Assembly (NCBI GenBank): GCA_965277695.1
Contig: CBDIDQ010000017.1
Location: forward strand, 62,001-126,000
Direction: 5' to 3'
DNA from: JABSOG01 sp965277695
GTDB lineage: Bacteria; Pseudomonadota; Gammaproteobacteria; Enterobacterales; Alteromonadaceae
DNA: 64,000 bases
Part shown: positions 37,701 through 47,600 of the stretch, piece after piece
Numbering within the stretch: position 1 is the stretch's first letter
Layout: each line of letters opens with the position of its first letter
Notes under the pieces: generated by a model
Seen by the model: only the letters and a program-made list of their open reading frames with translations
What the model was told of the DNA's origin: nothing
Databases searched by the model: none
Translations under genes and position numbers: made by a program

Positions 37701-38687
37701 CTGACGATTGGCAATTGGCGAGCCGACCGCCACATCGGTTTGTCCGCTATAACGACTCAACAACAGATAAAACGCCGCCAAGGTAGTCATATATAAGGTA
37801 CTTTTATGTTGCTGGCTTAACTGAGTAAGTTGTTGCTGCAAACCCTCATCAATGCTGAAGCGATAGCGACCGCCCCGATTGCTCATTACTGGCGGTCGCG
37901 CCCGGTCGGTGGGTAATTCCAGCAGTGGTGCCAATCCAGACAATTGCTGCTGCCAGTATTGAATTTGCTTATCAAGTACTTCACCACTGAGCCAGCCCCG
38001 TTGCCACACGGCAAAATCAGCATATTGAATCGCCAGCGGTGCCAACGGCGAAGGCAAACCCTGCGACAATGCTTCATAGAGCGCCACCAATTCGCTAAAA
38101 AACACCCCCATCGACCAACCATCACTGACAATATGATGCATGGTGAGTTGCAAAATATGATCATGACTATTGAGTATCAGTAACTTGGCCCGGATTAAAC
38201 AGTCTTGACTTAAATCAAACGGCAGATTGGCCTCCTGCTCACAGGCAAGCTGCAAATCCAAATCGGCAGCGCCCTCAACCTGACTCTCTACCTGACTCTC
38301 TACCTGAACCACAGTAAAATCTGCACCATCATCAATCCGCTGCTCAGCCACCCCATCAATTGCAATAAAGCGAGTACGCAGTGCTTCATGGCGCAACACA
38401 ATCTGTTTAATTCCCTCACACAGAGCATCGACATTCAACGCCCCTTCAAGACGCAACGCCAACGGCATATTATAACCACCGCTGGGACCTTCGAGTTGTG
38501 ACAAAATCCACAAACGCTGCTGGGCAAACGACAGCGGCGGTTGCTGGGTACTGTCTCTCGGTTCAATTTGAGTAAAAACAGAAACATCAACACCATCGAG
38601 TTTTAGCAGTTTCAATAACGCCTTGCGTTGCAACGGTGACAGGCTTTTGAGCTTTTGGGCAATTTCAAACTGACTCAGTTTATTCAT
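25779..38687 (-). CDS. Three-module NRPS, C-A-PCP x3 then E and a terminal C domain
   Basis: This 4302-residue NRPS starts with a short docking-like helix (LSPLQRKALLKLLK). Order with key positions: C1 HHIVSDGW (about 186), A1 (core A3 about 674), PCP1 GGNSI (1106); C2 HHIASDGW (1310), A2 (1802), PCP2 GGDSI (2204); C3 (2404), A3 (2887), PCP3 GGDSI (3292); E domain with HHLLIDGVSW (3485), RMEGHGRE, NYLGQFD; final C-like domain with NHLISDRW (3995). By alignment to the GrsA pocket the codes read DVFAVAAV (A1), DAGKVAEV (A2) and DAGKVGEV (A3); I can assign none of these with confidence. No thioesterase is present, so release probably uses the terminal C domain. The ATG overlaps the upstream NRPS stop by one base (TAATG). 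An 18-bp array expands A1. Confidence 0.93.
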   Translation of the reverse strand: MNKLSQFEIAQKLKSLSPLQRKALLKLLKLDGVDVSVFTQIEPRDSTQQPPLSFAQQRLWILSQLEGPSGGYNMPLALRLEGALNVDALCEGIKQIVLRHEALRTRFIAIDGVAEQRIDDGADFTVVQVESQVESQVEGAADLDLQLACEQEANLPFDLSQDCLIRAKLLILNSHDHILQLTMHHIVSDGWSMGVFFSELVALYEALSQGLPSPLAPLAIQYADFAVWQRGWLSGEVLDKQIQYWQQQLSGLAPLLELPTDRARPPVMSNRGGRYRFSIDEGLQQQLTQLSQQHKSTLYMTTLAAFYLLLSRYSGQTDVAVGSPIANRQRSEIEPLIGFFVNTLVMRIDLEGDPSFIDFLTRVRQMAHEAYSHQDLPFEQLIEVLQPERSLAYSPLFQVMFKLDSQTSASAGAGASANASISTEGGQLSLSQIALDGNIAKFDLTINLEPSDNGLHGEVEYNSDIFDSSTIVRLIGHYQRLLAGVVAAPTANIASFELLGPEEQAQQLKWNDTRRDYPAEQTVSQRFAAQVSQTPYAIALQYQDQLLSYEGLNYKANQLAHYLQSQGVKPDTLVAVCMTRSLEMVIAVLAIIKAGGAYVPIDPHYPQERINYILADAEIAIVLSCQAQQALAAAPQQWLFLDSATDLLVAQPGVNPEVPGLTPNHLVHVIYTSGSSGKPKGVLVEQRGVVRLVCNTNFIELNAEMVMLQQTTLAFDVSAFEIWAPLLNGGRLVVYDGETTDIDKMMATISERQVNTMALTPSLLQLWLARCQQVECQQQVESQQQVESQQQVESQQQVESQQQVECQQQVECQQQVECLKTLVVAGEALPVASVCQMYQLNPQLHIIDAYGPTENTVYSVAYSIPKTISVGDIKPIGVPLAQSTAYILDRNHKPVPVGCVGELCVGGDGVARGYLNRPELTAAQFIRDPFSAAADGRLYKTGDLARRLADGAIEYLGRIDNQVKLRGFRIELGEIETSLSAEDRVQSCAVLLRADISGDKRLVAYVVLDGKAKQSQENLQIQLRRHLQSELPDYMIPSAFVLLDALPMTANGKLDQRALPLPDDEAYALDVYVAPSSEAEKILVEICQQLLNLERVGICDNFFAIGGNSILSIQLIARATEQGLNLTMREVFEAQTIEVMARLHGESVDGEQILLPPIDLELSAAQGQRPEYLPLSFTQRRLWIVSQVEAEKASYNLPYAFNIEGDLSVSALQQAFNAIIERHATLRTVFKDVPGENDGQPWQDINVPADFVIAQTDLSVFEQQAQSQQLKKMADADAMLPFDLTAGLMIRVSLLKLSQRHHVMLLNCHHIASDGWSMGVLLNELGYFYQAYSQEKQQGEPSLPPLPLQYADYALWQQRWMQGEVLERLIGYWQQRLEGLPELHNLPLDKPRPAQRSYRGAYHTRVLGKQTAATLAQFNQSHGVTVFMTMQAALATFVSRFSGEDDIAIGFSISNRVHREIEGLIGFFANTLILRSDLSGNPRFIDFLAATKERTLSALSHQHLPFELLIEALNPPRSLSHSPLFQIMLVVDNNPAAQVQQSDIHISACEQDFPISKFDLTLYVKVSEADGLVLNWAYATDLFEESTIVRMAEHFEVMLGEIFANPEQTTGQLPLLSQPQQQQLLHQFNASDHDYPQTLCVHELFEQQVVLHPNNMAVKFKHQQLNYAQLNHSANQLAHHLIGCGIKPDDFVGVCIERSIPMLVALLGIMKAGGAYVPLDPNYPAARFEHILSDSKVAVVISQSQHKDTLSMAKQVICLGSYKDGYEDITKTEPGLAQQPGTNPDSAKLGLTPQHLAYIIYTSGSTGLPKGVAVNHQSVVNFLNFGQRVFMPAHIDASVVSTTLAFDATVGSLYPPLCCGRYVELLPDDEQLLTHLGRCLLDDSRNLSFKLTPSHLKAIAAERGLNAIGESRHLLVIAGEQLTEKTLYRWKYTQLPNAELINEYGPTEATVGSCTYHDVAARDIAPDSLRAIPIGKPLDNVRFYVVNEQWSLQPIGVHGELYIGGDCLAREYLNQPQMTAEKFVANPYSADPAARLYRTGDQVRWLADGNIEFIGRLDHQVKIRGFRIELGEIESQLLSHHRVEDVVVLAREDEQGEKRLSAYVVTRETDDTSDNQLIGDLRDHLSAALPEYMVPAIFVFVAQIPLTVNGKVDRKALLAMDQGSVYQDSYVAPSNPLEQQLCAIWQEILEVEQLGIEDNFFATGGDSILAIQVISRARELDIELDMRQMFEGQTIAAISQMFAQEGEGSGVHLPPIEVITRPHYLPLSFTQRRLWIVAKVEAEQASYNLPSAFALAGELNISALSQAFDAIVSRHATLRTVFRDEAGKNNGEPYQLILADVDFTITAVDLSAYSQAEQDAQVKAMADADAMKVFDLSHDLMMRVSVLKLSEQRHVMLLNRHHIASDGWSMNVLLKELIYFYQGFAKGDTPTLPPLALQFADYALWQQSWMQGEVLQQHIDYWREALQGLPELHSLPLDQPRPAKRSYRGAGLVSIAGVEMAEALQQFNQEHDVTLFMSLQAAFSTFLARFSGEEDVVIGFSIANRVHQEIEDLIGFFANTLVLRSDLSGNPKFSDFLAQTQRNSLAALAHQHLPFELLIETLNPERSLSHSPLFQIMLVVDNNPAQIPKEGALTVTPVAQDFPISKFDLTLYVKILPDEGLVFNWVYATDLFESATIARMAKHFEVLLRGIIANPQLTLGELPLLSSQDEQQLRYDFNASEREYPRDLCLHQLFEAQVAANPDNVAVKYGDQQLCYGELNQRANLVAHALLAEGVKPDDFVGVCIERNIEMLVALLGVLKAGAAYVPLEPSYPSARFAHILSDSKVSIVLSQSQHQQTLAMAGQLLLLDDHQDMAASWPQLAELAELADNNPAANVTADHLAYIIYTSGSTGLPKGVAVNHQSVVNFLSFAQRVFMPEHVEGAVVSTTLAFDATVGSLYPPLCCGRYVELLPDDDELLTHLENCLLKDSRSLSFKLTPSHLKAIAAKGADLVHNRTSRHVLVMGGEQLTEKNLFRWKSQLLPKALLINEYGPTEATVGSCTYHGVADLPLQADSLKAIPIGKPLDNISFYIVNPQWQLQPIGVPGELYIGGECLAREYLNQPQLTAAKFVDNPFSTQPGARLYRTGDSVRWLADGNAEFVGRLDHQVKIRGFRIELGEIESQLLLHEQVQDCVVLAREDEQGEKQLSAYVVNSPADDSRLSENQLIGFYREHLATALPDYMVPSVFSFLDDIPLTPNGKVDRKALLVLEQSSVYQDTYVAPQNEQQSELCRIWQEILQLDQIGIEDNFFASGGDSILAIQVIGQAREQGIELSMRQMFEGQTIAAVCESDEVIELVMPQQAMTGEQRLLPVQQWFLQGEALARHHFHQSVVLTVPEGMSEDYLTAMTSALYQRHDVLRLRFDCDEQQQWRGIYHPFSEQMVRQTLAFEQLWPDKDFPADSWSYVEQFAGVIKTNMNLNHGPLFRMVYFAAPEVADSRLLLVFHHLLIDGVSWRVILEDLPKGFSQYQRDGEITLADKSSSYQQWGDAIQRYADSEDLAQQKSYWLASFSGELTAMPVDFTEVDDNTLLSSQNALGQLNQAETRALLRECHGAYDSKINELLLAALLLAFNRWADRSALRIRMEGHGRELLFPELDVSQTLGWFTSIYPLLVSMDSNDSDDGRIKNLIIGVQQQLAEVPDNGIGYGILRYIAADEQIVDAAQGADYDIAFNYLGQFDQVAGETRLFAAAGEASGDDISLRRSRVYPLKITAGVGEGQFGFRFEYSGNQYKADTMARLAAAYTDSLRDIISHCQTVIGGRVSLADFPLAEDSQQQLDRWLEQHPDLFGVATQQHDHLPFFPLAFQGDQADSMIYPASYSQRMFWAFTKDPGLGSVLRSFRAFSLTDTADHKVDISAFKRALDTLTARHDVFRMHFVRFKNEVVLKLNSQMKADVRVIDLTDSDGEFAHLKGDEQGIRAMLVDEVNRDYDLYQGPLMKCLILRTTAHSCDLIFGINHLISDRWSWGIFQQEMELLYRAYVQGNTPKLPAIAVSYADYCYWNRYWHSTSIYKAQLQYWQQVFADFTITQQFPINKLPGDDVVGSSNRNYLLEIPQALFDQVDGYCRSNSITLYTLFVAVYHLCLHHYSGLRDLIVVSPKAERSRAELSRTIGLYLNLLIVHAKVDKQADLSDFIAQMKQTVIAAQANMDVHIEAVIEGLECDHSLPLSDINFQYYNFPDEKPASFADLEVTPLLFGDGDIDYANTLDLRVVRTDTGATGLFVYNQTLFDSSTIEQMAQQYLQLLQLVASGTDDKIATLLAKTGKNE
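36237..36374 (-). repeat. 18-bp tandem array x 8 inside an adenylation domain
   Basis: CTCAACCTGCTG recurs eight times at exact 18-bp steps (36237, 36255, and so on to 36363). In protein this is QQVE[C/S]Q repeated eight times, residues about 771-817 of the NRPS, between TPSLLQLWLARC and LKTLVVAGEALP. Homologous A domains in the neighbouring NRPS have only about ten residues at this point. Confidence 0.95.
38274..38309 (-). repeat. 12-bp tandem repeat x 3 in NRPS C1
   Basis: CTCTACCTGACT-type units give VESQVESQVEG near residue 130, in a loop of the first condensation domain ahead of its HHxxxDG motif. Confidence 0.85.
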
Positions 38688-41600
38688 TATTCAGTTCCTA
38701 AAAATTCTAATAGTTCGGCTTCTGACATATTCTCAATCTGGCTGATCTTATCTAGCATATCAACGCCGCCCTCTTTGGCGGCCTCACTTTCACTGATATG
38801 CTGCTCAACCACGGCGGCCAAACTGTGCAAGCTATCTGCCTGCATAAAGGCCACCAGTGCTAAGGTGATTAAAAAGGTTTGATTGATCGCGGATACCGCT
38901 TGGGTGGCCAACAATGAATGACCGCCGAGGGCGAAGAAATTATCCCCTTGACCCACCTTATCCACATCTAGCAACGACTGCCACACCTCAGCTAGTTGTT
39001 GCTCAATTTCGCCCTGAGGAGCGCTGTATTCACGGCGTTCATAAGCTTCACCGTCTGGCAACGGCAAGGCTCGCTGGTCGAGTTTGCCATTGGCCGTCAT
39101 CGGCAACTGGTCAATCACCACAAACGCTTGAGGCACCATGTAATCGGGTAATCTCGCCAATAAATGTTGCCGTAGTTCAGCGACTACGCGCTGCTGCTCG
39201 ACCACCACATAAGCCACCAGCCGTTTATTGCCAGCCTCATCATCCAGCGCAATCACCGCACAAGCCCCCACCTCAGGCAAGTCCACCAATGCCGACTCAA
39301 TTTCGCCCAGTTCAATTCTGAACCCGCGTATTTTCACTTGCTTGTCCATCCGGCCCAAGTATTCAATATTGCCATCGGCCAAGCGTCGGGCCAAATCACC
39401 GGTTTTATATAATCTCGCCCCGGCCATATAACTAAAGGGATCATCAATAAACTGAGCGGCGTTCAACTCGGGACGATTAAGGTAACCCCGCGCCACCCCT
39501 GCCCCGCCAACACATAACTCACCGACACAACCGATAGCCACCAGCTCATTATTCGCGTCCAAAATATGCGCGGTAGATTGGGCCAAAGGTTTGCCGATGG
39601 GTTTACTATCCGTTGAGCTGATGCTATTGGGAATACGATAAGCCACCGAATACACCGTATTTTCGGTGGGACCATAAGCATCAATAATACTGATATGCGG
39701 GTTGATGGCATACATTTGACACACCCGGCTCACTGGTAAAGCTTCTCCAGCCACTACCAGGGTTTGCAGACACGCCACGGTTTGTCGATACTGATCAAGC
39801 CATACCTGTAACAGTGACGGTGTTAGGGCAATGGTATTGACCTCACGGGATTTAACCGTTTGCATCATAGCGCCAATGTCCAGCGGATCGCCACTGTACA
39901 CCACCAAGCGACCGCCATTTAACAGCGCTGCCCATATCTCAAAACTGGATACGTCAAAAGACAAGGTGGTTTGCTGCAACATCACCAATTCATCGTTGAG
40001 CGCAATAAAATCAGTCCCGCACACCAACCTTACGACCCCTTGCTGTTCGACCAATACCCCTTTGGGTTTACCGCTAGAGCCTGAGGTATAAATCACATGG
40101 ATCAGGTTATGCGGCGCAAGCTTCAACTGTCCTGGCGGCAAATTGTCCGCCGACTGATTAGCCAGCACAGCCTGCTGAGCGCGATTGTCACTATCACTGT
40201 CGAGATACACCCATAACTCATTGGGCCGCGCCAACGAGTCCGCCAACGACTGCTGACTCAGCACCACTTCAATGCCAGCATCTTGCAAGATATAATCAAT
40301 CCGCTCCCGAGGATAATCCGGGTCAATAGGCACATAGGCCCCACCGGCCTTGATGATCCCCAGCACCCCGATCACCATTTCCAGTGAACGATCCAAACAC
40401 ACCCCTACCAGCGAATCGGCTTGCACACCCTGTGCAATTAAATAACCGGCCAACCGATTAGCACGCCCATTGAGCTGATGATAACTCAACTGTTGGTCCT
40501 GATACTCCAGCGCAATCGCCTCAGGGTTTTGCGCCACCTGAGCCTCAAATAATTGATAAACACATTGCGTTTCGGGGTAATCGCTAAAGGTATTGTTCCA
40601 CTGCATCATTTGCAGCTGTTCTGCTTCGCTTAATAACTCATAGCTGTCCAGCGAATTGCCCGGAGCCACAATCACCGCCTGCAACAGCCGCTCATAATGC
40701 CCCACCATCCGCTCAATGGTGGCCTGATCGAACAAGTCGGTATTGTATTCCACCTCACCTTGCAACCCGCTGGGAGCCTCATACAAAGTAAAGGACAAAT
40801 CAAACTTGGCGGTAGTGGATTGATATTCGACCAAGGCAATCGCCAGTTCAGAGTGATTCACCTGATAATTAGGCAGATTTTGCAAGCCAAACATCACCTG
40901 AAAAAACGGCGAATAACTCATGCTGCGGGTCGGTTGCAGCGCTTCAACCAAATGTTCAAACGGCACATCTTGATGTTCATACGCCGCCAGTGCCATGGCT
41001 TTGACCCGCTCCAGCAATTCATTAAAGCTGGGGTTACCGTCAACATCCACGCGCATCACTAGGGTATTAACAAAAAAGCCAATCAAAGCACCCAACTCGG
41101 TCCGACTGCGATTGGCAATCGGTGTGCCGGTAGCAATATCGGTTTTACCACTATAACGCTTAAGCAACAGGCTAAATACCGCCAACAGGGTCATATACAA
41201 GGTGGCCCCACGGGACTGACTGAGTTGATTTAACTGCGCAGTCAGTTGGCCTGACAGGCTAAACCGCACTTTGGCCCCGCAATAACTTTTCAGCGCCGGG
41301 CGGGGTCGGTCGGTAGGCAATGGCACCACTGACGCTAACCCATCCAGTTGTTTGCGCCAGTAACTTAATTGGCGTTGCAACACCCCACCAGCAAACCACT
41401 GACGCTGCCACCAGGCATAATCAGCATACTGGATCGCCAGTGGTATCAGCGGAGAATCTTGCCCCTGACAAAAAGCATCATAGAGACTCACCAACTCGTT
41501 GAAAAACACCATCATCGACCAACCATCCGTGACCACATGATGCAGCGTCACCATTAACACATGATCATCCGTCCCGACGGTGACTAGTTGTGCTCGGATC

Positions 41601-44600
41601 AGACTGTCGGCACTCAAATCAAACGCTGTCGCCGCCTCAGCCGTACATAACTCGGCAATCTGCTGGTCGACTGTTTTATCGCTTATTTTATTAGGGCAAC
41701 AGTCGAGGGTAGTTAAACCGACGCTAAACTCACCCGCAGGCATAATCAGCTGGCTCACGGTTGCTATTTGGTCCATTGCATCCCGTCCGGTATTTTTCAC
41801 CAACCGGGTGCGCAACACTTCATGGCGGGTCACAATCGCCTCAAGGGCGGCAATCAGCGCCGCTTGATTGAGTTTGCCGTTCAGCCGCAAGGCCATCGGC
41901 ACATTATAATTAGCGCTGTTTTGTTCCAGCTCAGCCAAAAACCATAAACGCTGCTGGGCAAACGATAATACCAACGGCTCATTACGATCCACCCGCTGTA
42001 ACGGCAGATGATCAACCCGGGTTTGCTCAGCCAGCGCAGCGGCCAATTCGACCAAGGTCGGTAATTCAAAAATTAACCGTAGCGGCAGCTCAATACCAAA
42101 CGCATCACGTAATTCGCTCACTAAAGTGGTCGCCAATAAAGAATGGCCACCCAGGGCAAAGAAATTATCCTCACGACCGACCTGTTCCAGCCCCAACAAT
42201 TGCTGCCAAATACTCGCCAGTTTTTGCTCCTCGGGGGTTTGCGTAATGGCAAAATCGGCCTTAACATAAGCACTATCATCCGGCACAGGCAAGGCACGTC
42301 GATCGAGCTTGCCGATGGCCGTTAATGGCAAACGCTCAAGCAACACAAAAGCCGCTGGCACCATATAATCGGCCAGTTGCTGCTGCAAATGTGCTTTTAA
42401 ACTAACCACCAAGGGTTGATCGGCGCTGTCGCTGACGCTTGAGCTGATGTTAGCCACAACATAAGCCACCAAACGTTTATCGCCAGGCTGATCTTCCCTG
42501 ACAATCACCGCACTATTGCTCACCTGAGCATGATCACTGAGCAGCGTTTCAATCTCGCCCAGTTCAATTCTGAACCCGCGTAATTTAACTTGTGTATCAG
42601 CACGACCCAAAAAAGCCAGACTGCCGTCAGCCAAACGTCGCACCAAATCACCGGTTTTGTATAACCGTACGTTATCAGTCCCGCCATCAACAGTGTGGTT
42701 GATAAACACCTCAGCCGTTAACTCCGGCTGGTTAAGATAACCCCGGGCCAGTCCGGCACCGGCCACACATAATTCGCCGACAACGCCAGTCGGTACTGGT
42801 TGTAACAGGCTGTCGAGCACATAACAATCGGTGGCGGCAATAGCATGACCGAGTGGCAACGCCCTTTGCGAGTCAAAATCCCGAGGCACCTGATAACAGC
42901 AGGTAAAGGTGGTATTTTCAGTCGGTCCATAACCATTGATCACCGTCACCCCCGGCAATGCCTGATACACCCGTTGCACCGCCAGCGGATTAACCACATC
43001 GCCACCGGTCAGTACCGTAGTCAGACTAGTGCCTTGACCCTGACCCAAATCGAGGCTCCACTGATCAAACAGTCCGGCCGTCAACCACAAATTATTGACT
43101 CCGCTATCGCTTACCACTTGATTAAGTCGCTGCAAATCCAGCTGGGCATCAGGGTATAACACCAAACGGCCACCATTAGCCAAACTGCCCCAAATTTCTA
43201 GGGTGGCGGCATCAAATGCCACCGCAGCCGCCTGTAAAAACACACTATTGTGATCCATGGCTAAAAACAGATTATCTTTGACCAGTCGTACCACCCCTTG
43301 ATGTTCAGCCATCACCCCTTTGGGTTTACCGCTAGAGCCTGAGGTAAAGAACACATACACCAAATGCCGTGGACCGACATTAACATTGCTCGGGTTGGCC
43401 TGATCATACGCCGAAAAATCAGCACTTAACGCTACCTGTGGCAACGGCCACGGCGACATCAGCTCAGCACTAAGCTCAGTACTACCCGAGCCAGTTAAAA
43501 CCAGCAACGGTTTGGCATCGTCCAGCAACTGCTTGATACGTGCCACAGGGTATTGCGGGTCAATCGGCACATAAGCGCCACCGGCTTTTAAAATCGCCAG
43601 TATCGCCACTATCATCGACAAGGAGCGTGACGTACACAGCGCCACCAACGTATCGGGTTTGACCCCTTGCGCCCGCAGATAATTGGCCAACTGATTAGCC
43701 TGTTGATTGAGCGCCTGATAACTTAACTGCTCACCCGCGCATTCCAGCGCTATGGCCTGAGGAGCCAACGCCACCTGCTGTTCAAATAACTGATGAACAC
43801 ACAAGTCTTGCGGCCAACTACTGGGTTGATGCTGCTGTTGTAACTGTTGTTGCTCAGCCGCAGTCAGTAGTGGGTAACTGCCCACCGCTTGGTCAGGCTC
43901 GGCCACCACCGCCGCTAATAAACACTGATAATGGCCAAACAGTTGACAGATGCTATCCCGAGAGAAAATGTCGGTATTATATTGGACCTCGACAGCCAAG
44001 TCGGTGTCACTTTCAAACACACTAAACATCAAATCAAATTTGGCAATGGCCAAGTCTTGCGGTATCAATTCAATTGCTAAGTCTCGCTGACTTTGCGGCT
44101 GAACTGGCAAGTTCTGCAACACAAACATCACTTCAAAAAACGGCGAATGACTCAAACTGCGAGCCGGTTGCAACACTTCCACCAACTGTTCAAACGGCAC
44201 ATCCTGATGCTCATAAGCTGCCAGAGCCATAGTTTTGACCCGTTGTAGCAAGGTAACAAAACTCGGGTTGCCCGATAAGTCACAGCGCATCACCAGAGTA
44301 TTGACAAAAAAGCCAATCAGCGGTTCCAACTCAGCCCGACTGCGATTGGCAATCGGCGTACCCACCGCAATATCGGTTTGACCACTATAACGACTCAGCA
44401 ACAGCTCAAACACTGCCAGCAAAGTCATATACAACGTCACCTCCTGATGTTGTGCTAGGCTGTTGAGCTTATCGCGTAAGCTACCATCAAGACTAAAGTG
44501 CACGGTAGCGCCATGATAACTTTTAATCGGCGGACGGGGATGATCGGTCGGTAGGTCAATCACCGCGTCTAACCCGGCCAATTGATCACGCCAAAATGCC

Positions 44601-47600
44601 AGCTGGGTCTCCAGCACTTCACCACTTAACCACTGACGTTGCCACTGGGCATAATCGGCATACTGAATGGTGAGAACTGGTAGTAAATCATCGACATTTT
44701 CATCTAAGCCTTCATCTAAGCCTTCACCTAAGCCTTCATCTAAGCCTTCAGCCAGACAAAAACCATCATAAAATGTCACCAACTCACGGCCAAAAACCAT
44801 CATCGACCAACCATCGGTAGCGACATGATGCATGGTCACCAGCAACACATGCTGATGCTCACTGAGGCGTAACAATCGCAACCGAATCGGCAAGTCTGTA
44901 CTTAAATCAAAGCCTTGCGCAGCCTCTTGTTGACATAATGCCTCAAGACTCTGCTCAGCCGGCAGGGTTTCGCATTCCAGGGTAAAGTCACTGGTCATAT
45001 CGTCGGCATTAGCTATCACTTGTACCGCACCGCCATCAACCTTGACCAAGCGGGTGCGTAAGATTTCATGCCGCCCAATGATCTGACCAATACTATCGCT
45101 GAGCGCGGTCATATTGAGCGGCCCGCTTAACCGCAATGCCATCGGCACATTATAATTAGCGCTGCTTCCTTTGCTGCTTTGCTCACTGTTTTGTTCGCTG
45201 GAACCCTCATAACAGGCCAAAAACCACAATCGTTGCTGGGCAAATGACAACACCAAAGGTTCATTGCGATCAGCCATCGGTATCGGCATTGATGCCTGCG
45301 GTGCTAAACCGACTTCATCCATCAGTACAGCCAATCCCGCCACCGTCGGTAATTCAAACAGTTTCCGTAATGGCAACTCAAAAGCCAGGCGCTGACGCAA
45401 CAACCCAGTCAACCGAGTTGCCAGCAACGAGTGACCACCAAGATCAAAGAAGTTATCGTCAATCCCCACCTGCTCCAGTGCCAACACCTCGCAGAATATC
45501 GCCGCCAACTGTTGCTCAGCAGCGGTGCTAGGGGCGATATATTGAGCCTGACCATAAGCATCACTGTCAGGCTCTGGCAAGGCTTTGCGGTCCAATTTGC
45601 CATTACTGGTCATCGGCAAGGCGCTCATCATCACCAACGCTGTGGGTATCATATAATCAGGTAAACTGGCTTGCAGATACGGTTTTAATGCCGCTTGCAA
45701 TGCTGCTTGCTGATCAACACTCACTTGGCTGACGACGTAGGCCACCAAACGTTGATCGCCGGCAATATCTTCCCGGGCCAACACCGCACAATCGCTGACC
45801 TGATGATGCTCGGCCAGTGCCGACTCAATTTCACCCAGTTCAATTCTGAAACCGCGAATTTTCACCTGATGGTCAATCCGTCCTAAATATTCAATATTGC
45901 CATCGGCCAAACGCCGGGCCAAATCGCCGGTTTTATAGAGTCTGGCATTAACGGTATAACTAAACGGATCATCAATAAATTGCGCAGCCGTCAACTCAGG
46001 GCGATTCAAATAACCCCGGGCCACACCAACGCCGCCAACACACAACTCACCAACACAACCAATCGGCACCAAATCATGGTGACTGTCCAAAATATGGGCG
46101 GTGGACTGGGCCACCGGTTGACCGATAGGTTTACTATCATCACTGCTGATGGTATTAGCAATGGTATAGGCCACCGAATAAACGCTGTTTTCAGTTGGTC
46201 CATAAGCATCAATAATGCTGATATGCGGGTTGATCGCATACATCTGACAAACTCTGGCCACTGGCAAGGCTTCACCAGCCACCACCAGGGTTTTCAGTCC
46301 TTCGACCGGATGTGGATACTGGTCAAGCCACACCTGTAATAACGACGGCGTAAGGGCGATTGTATTCACCCCAGTGGCATTCACCGTTTGCATCATGTTG
46401 CTGATATCTAGGGTATCACCACTGTAAACCACCAAACGGCCACCGTTTAATAGCGGTGCCCAAATTTCAAAACATGAGACATCAAACGCCAATGTGGTCT
46501 GTTGCAACATCACCATGGCCTGATCAATCTCGATAAAGTTGGTATCACAGACCAGCCTTATTAGCCCCTGCTGCTCGACCAATACCCCTTTGGGTTTACC
46601 GGTAGAGCCTGAGGTATAAATCACATGTAACAGATTTTGCGGGGTTAAGCTGCTGGTATCAATATTACTACTATTGCTGCTCGGCTGATGACTTAGCGTA
46701 CCGTCGTCATCAAGACATAACCAATCGCAGTTTTGCTGTTGTGAAGGGTCCGCTAAGCGCTCTGCAACCCGCTGTTGGCTGAGCATAATCTCAATAGCGG
46801 CGTCTTCGATGATAAAGTCAATTCGCTCTTGAGGATATTCCGGGTCAATCGGCACATAAGCCCCACCCGCTTTAACAATCCCCAGCACCGCCACCACCAT
46901 CTCAAGCGTTCGAGTCATACACAAACCCACCCGGGCATCGGCTTTAACCCCTTGGGCGACTAAATAATGCGCCAACTGGTTAGCCCGCTGATTCAGCTGG
47001 GTATAACTGAGCTGTTGCGCTTCAAATACTAACGCAATAGCCTCAGGCGTCCGAGCCACCTGAGCCTCAAATAATTGGCCAATACACTGATCTTGCGGAT
47101 AGTCTGTAAGCGTATTGTTCCATTGCATTAGTTGCAGTTGTTCATCTTCACTGAGCAATTCAAATCGGCTAATGACAGTACCAGGGGCCAATACAATCGC
47201 CCTAAGCAAACGTTCATAATGACCAATAAAGCGATTAATTGTGGCTTCATCAAACAAATCGGTATTGTATTCTAGCTCTCCTTGCAATTCACCTTGCGAG
47301 CCTTCACCGCCCTGATACAGGCTGATGGTTAAATCAAATTTGGCAGTACAATAGTGCTGAGGGGCTAACGACAGGGTTAAATCACTGACCATTGAGCTGT
47401 CTTTTATCTGCTCCTGAGGTAGGTTTTGCAGCACAAATAACAGCTGGAAAAACGGCGAATAACTTAAACTGCGCTCAGGTTGCAACGCTTCAACCAAATG
47501 TTCAAACGGCACATCCTGATGCTCATAAGCCGCCAACGCCATGGTTTTGACCTCAGCCAGCAACTCGGTAAACGTCGGCTCACCAGATAAGTCACTGCGC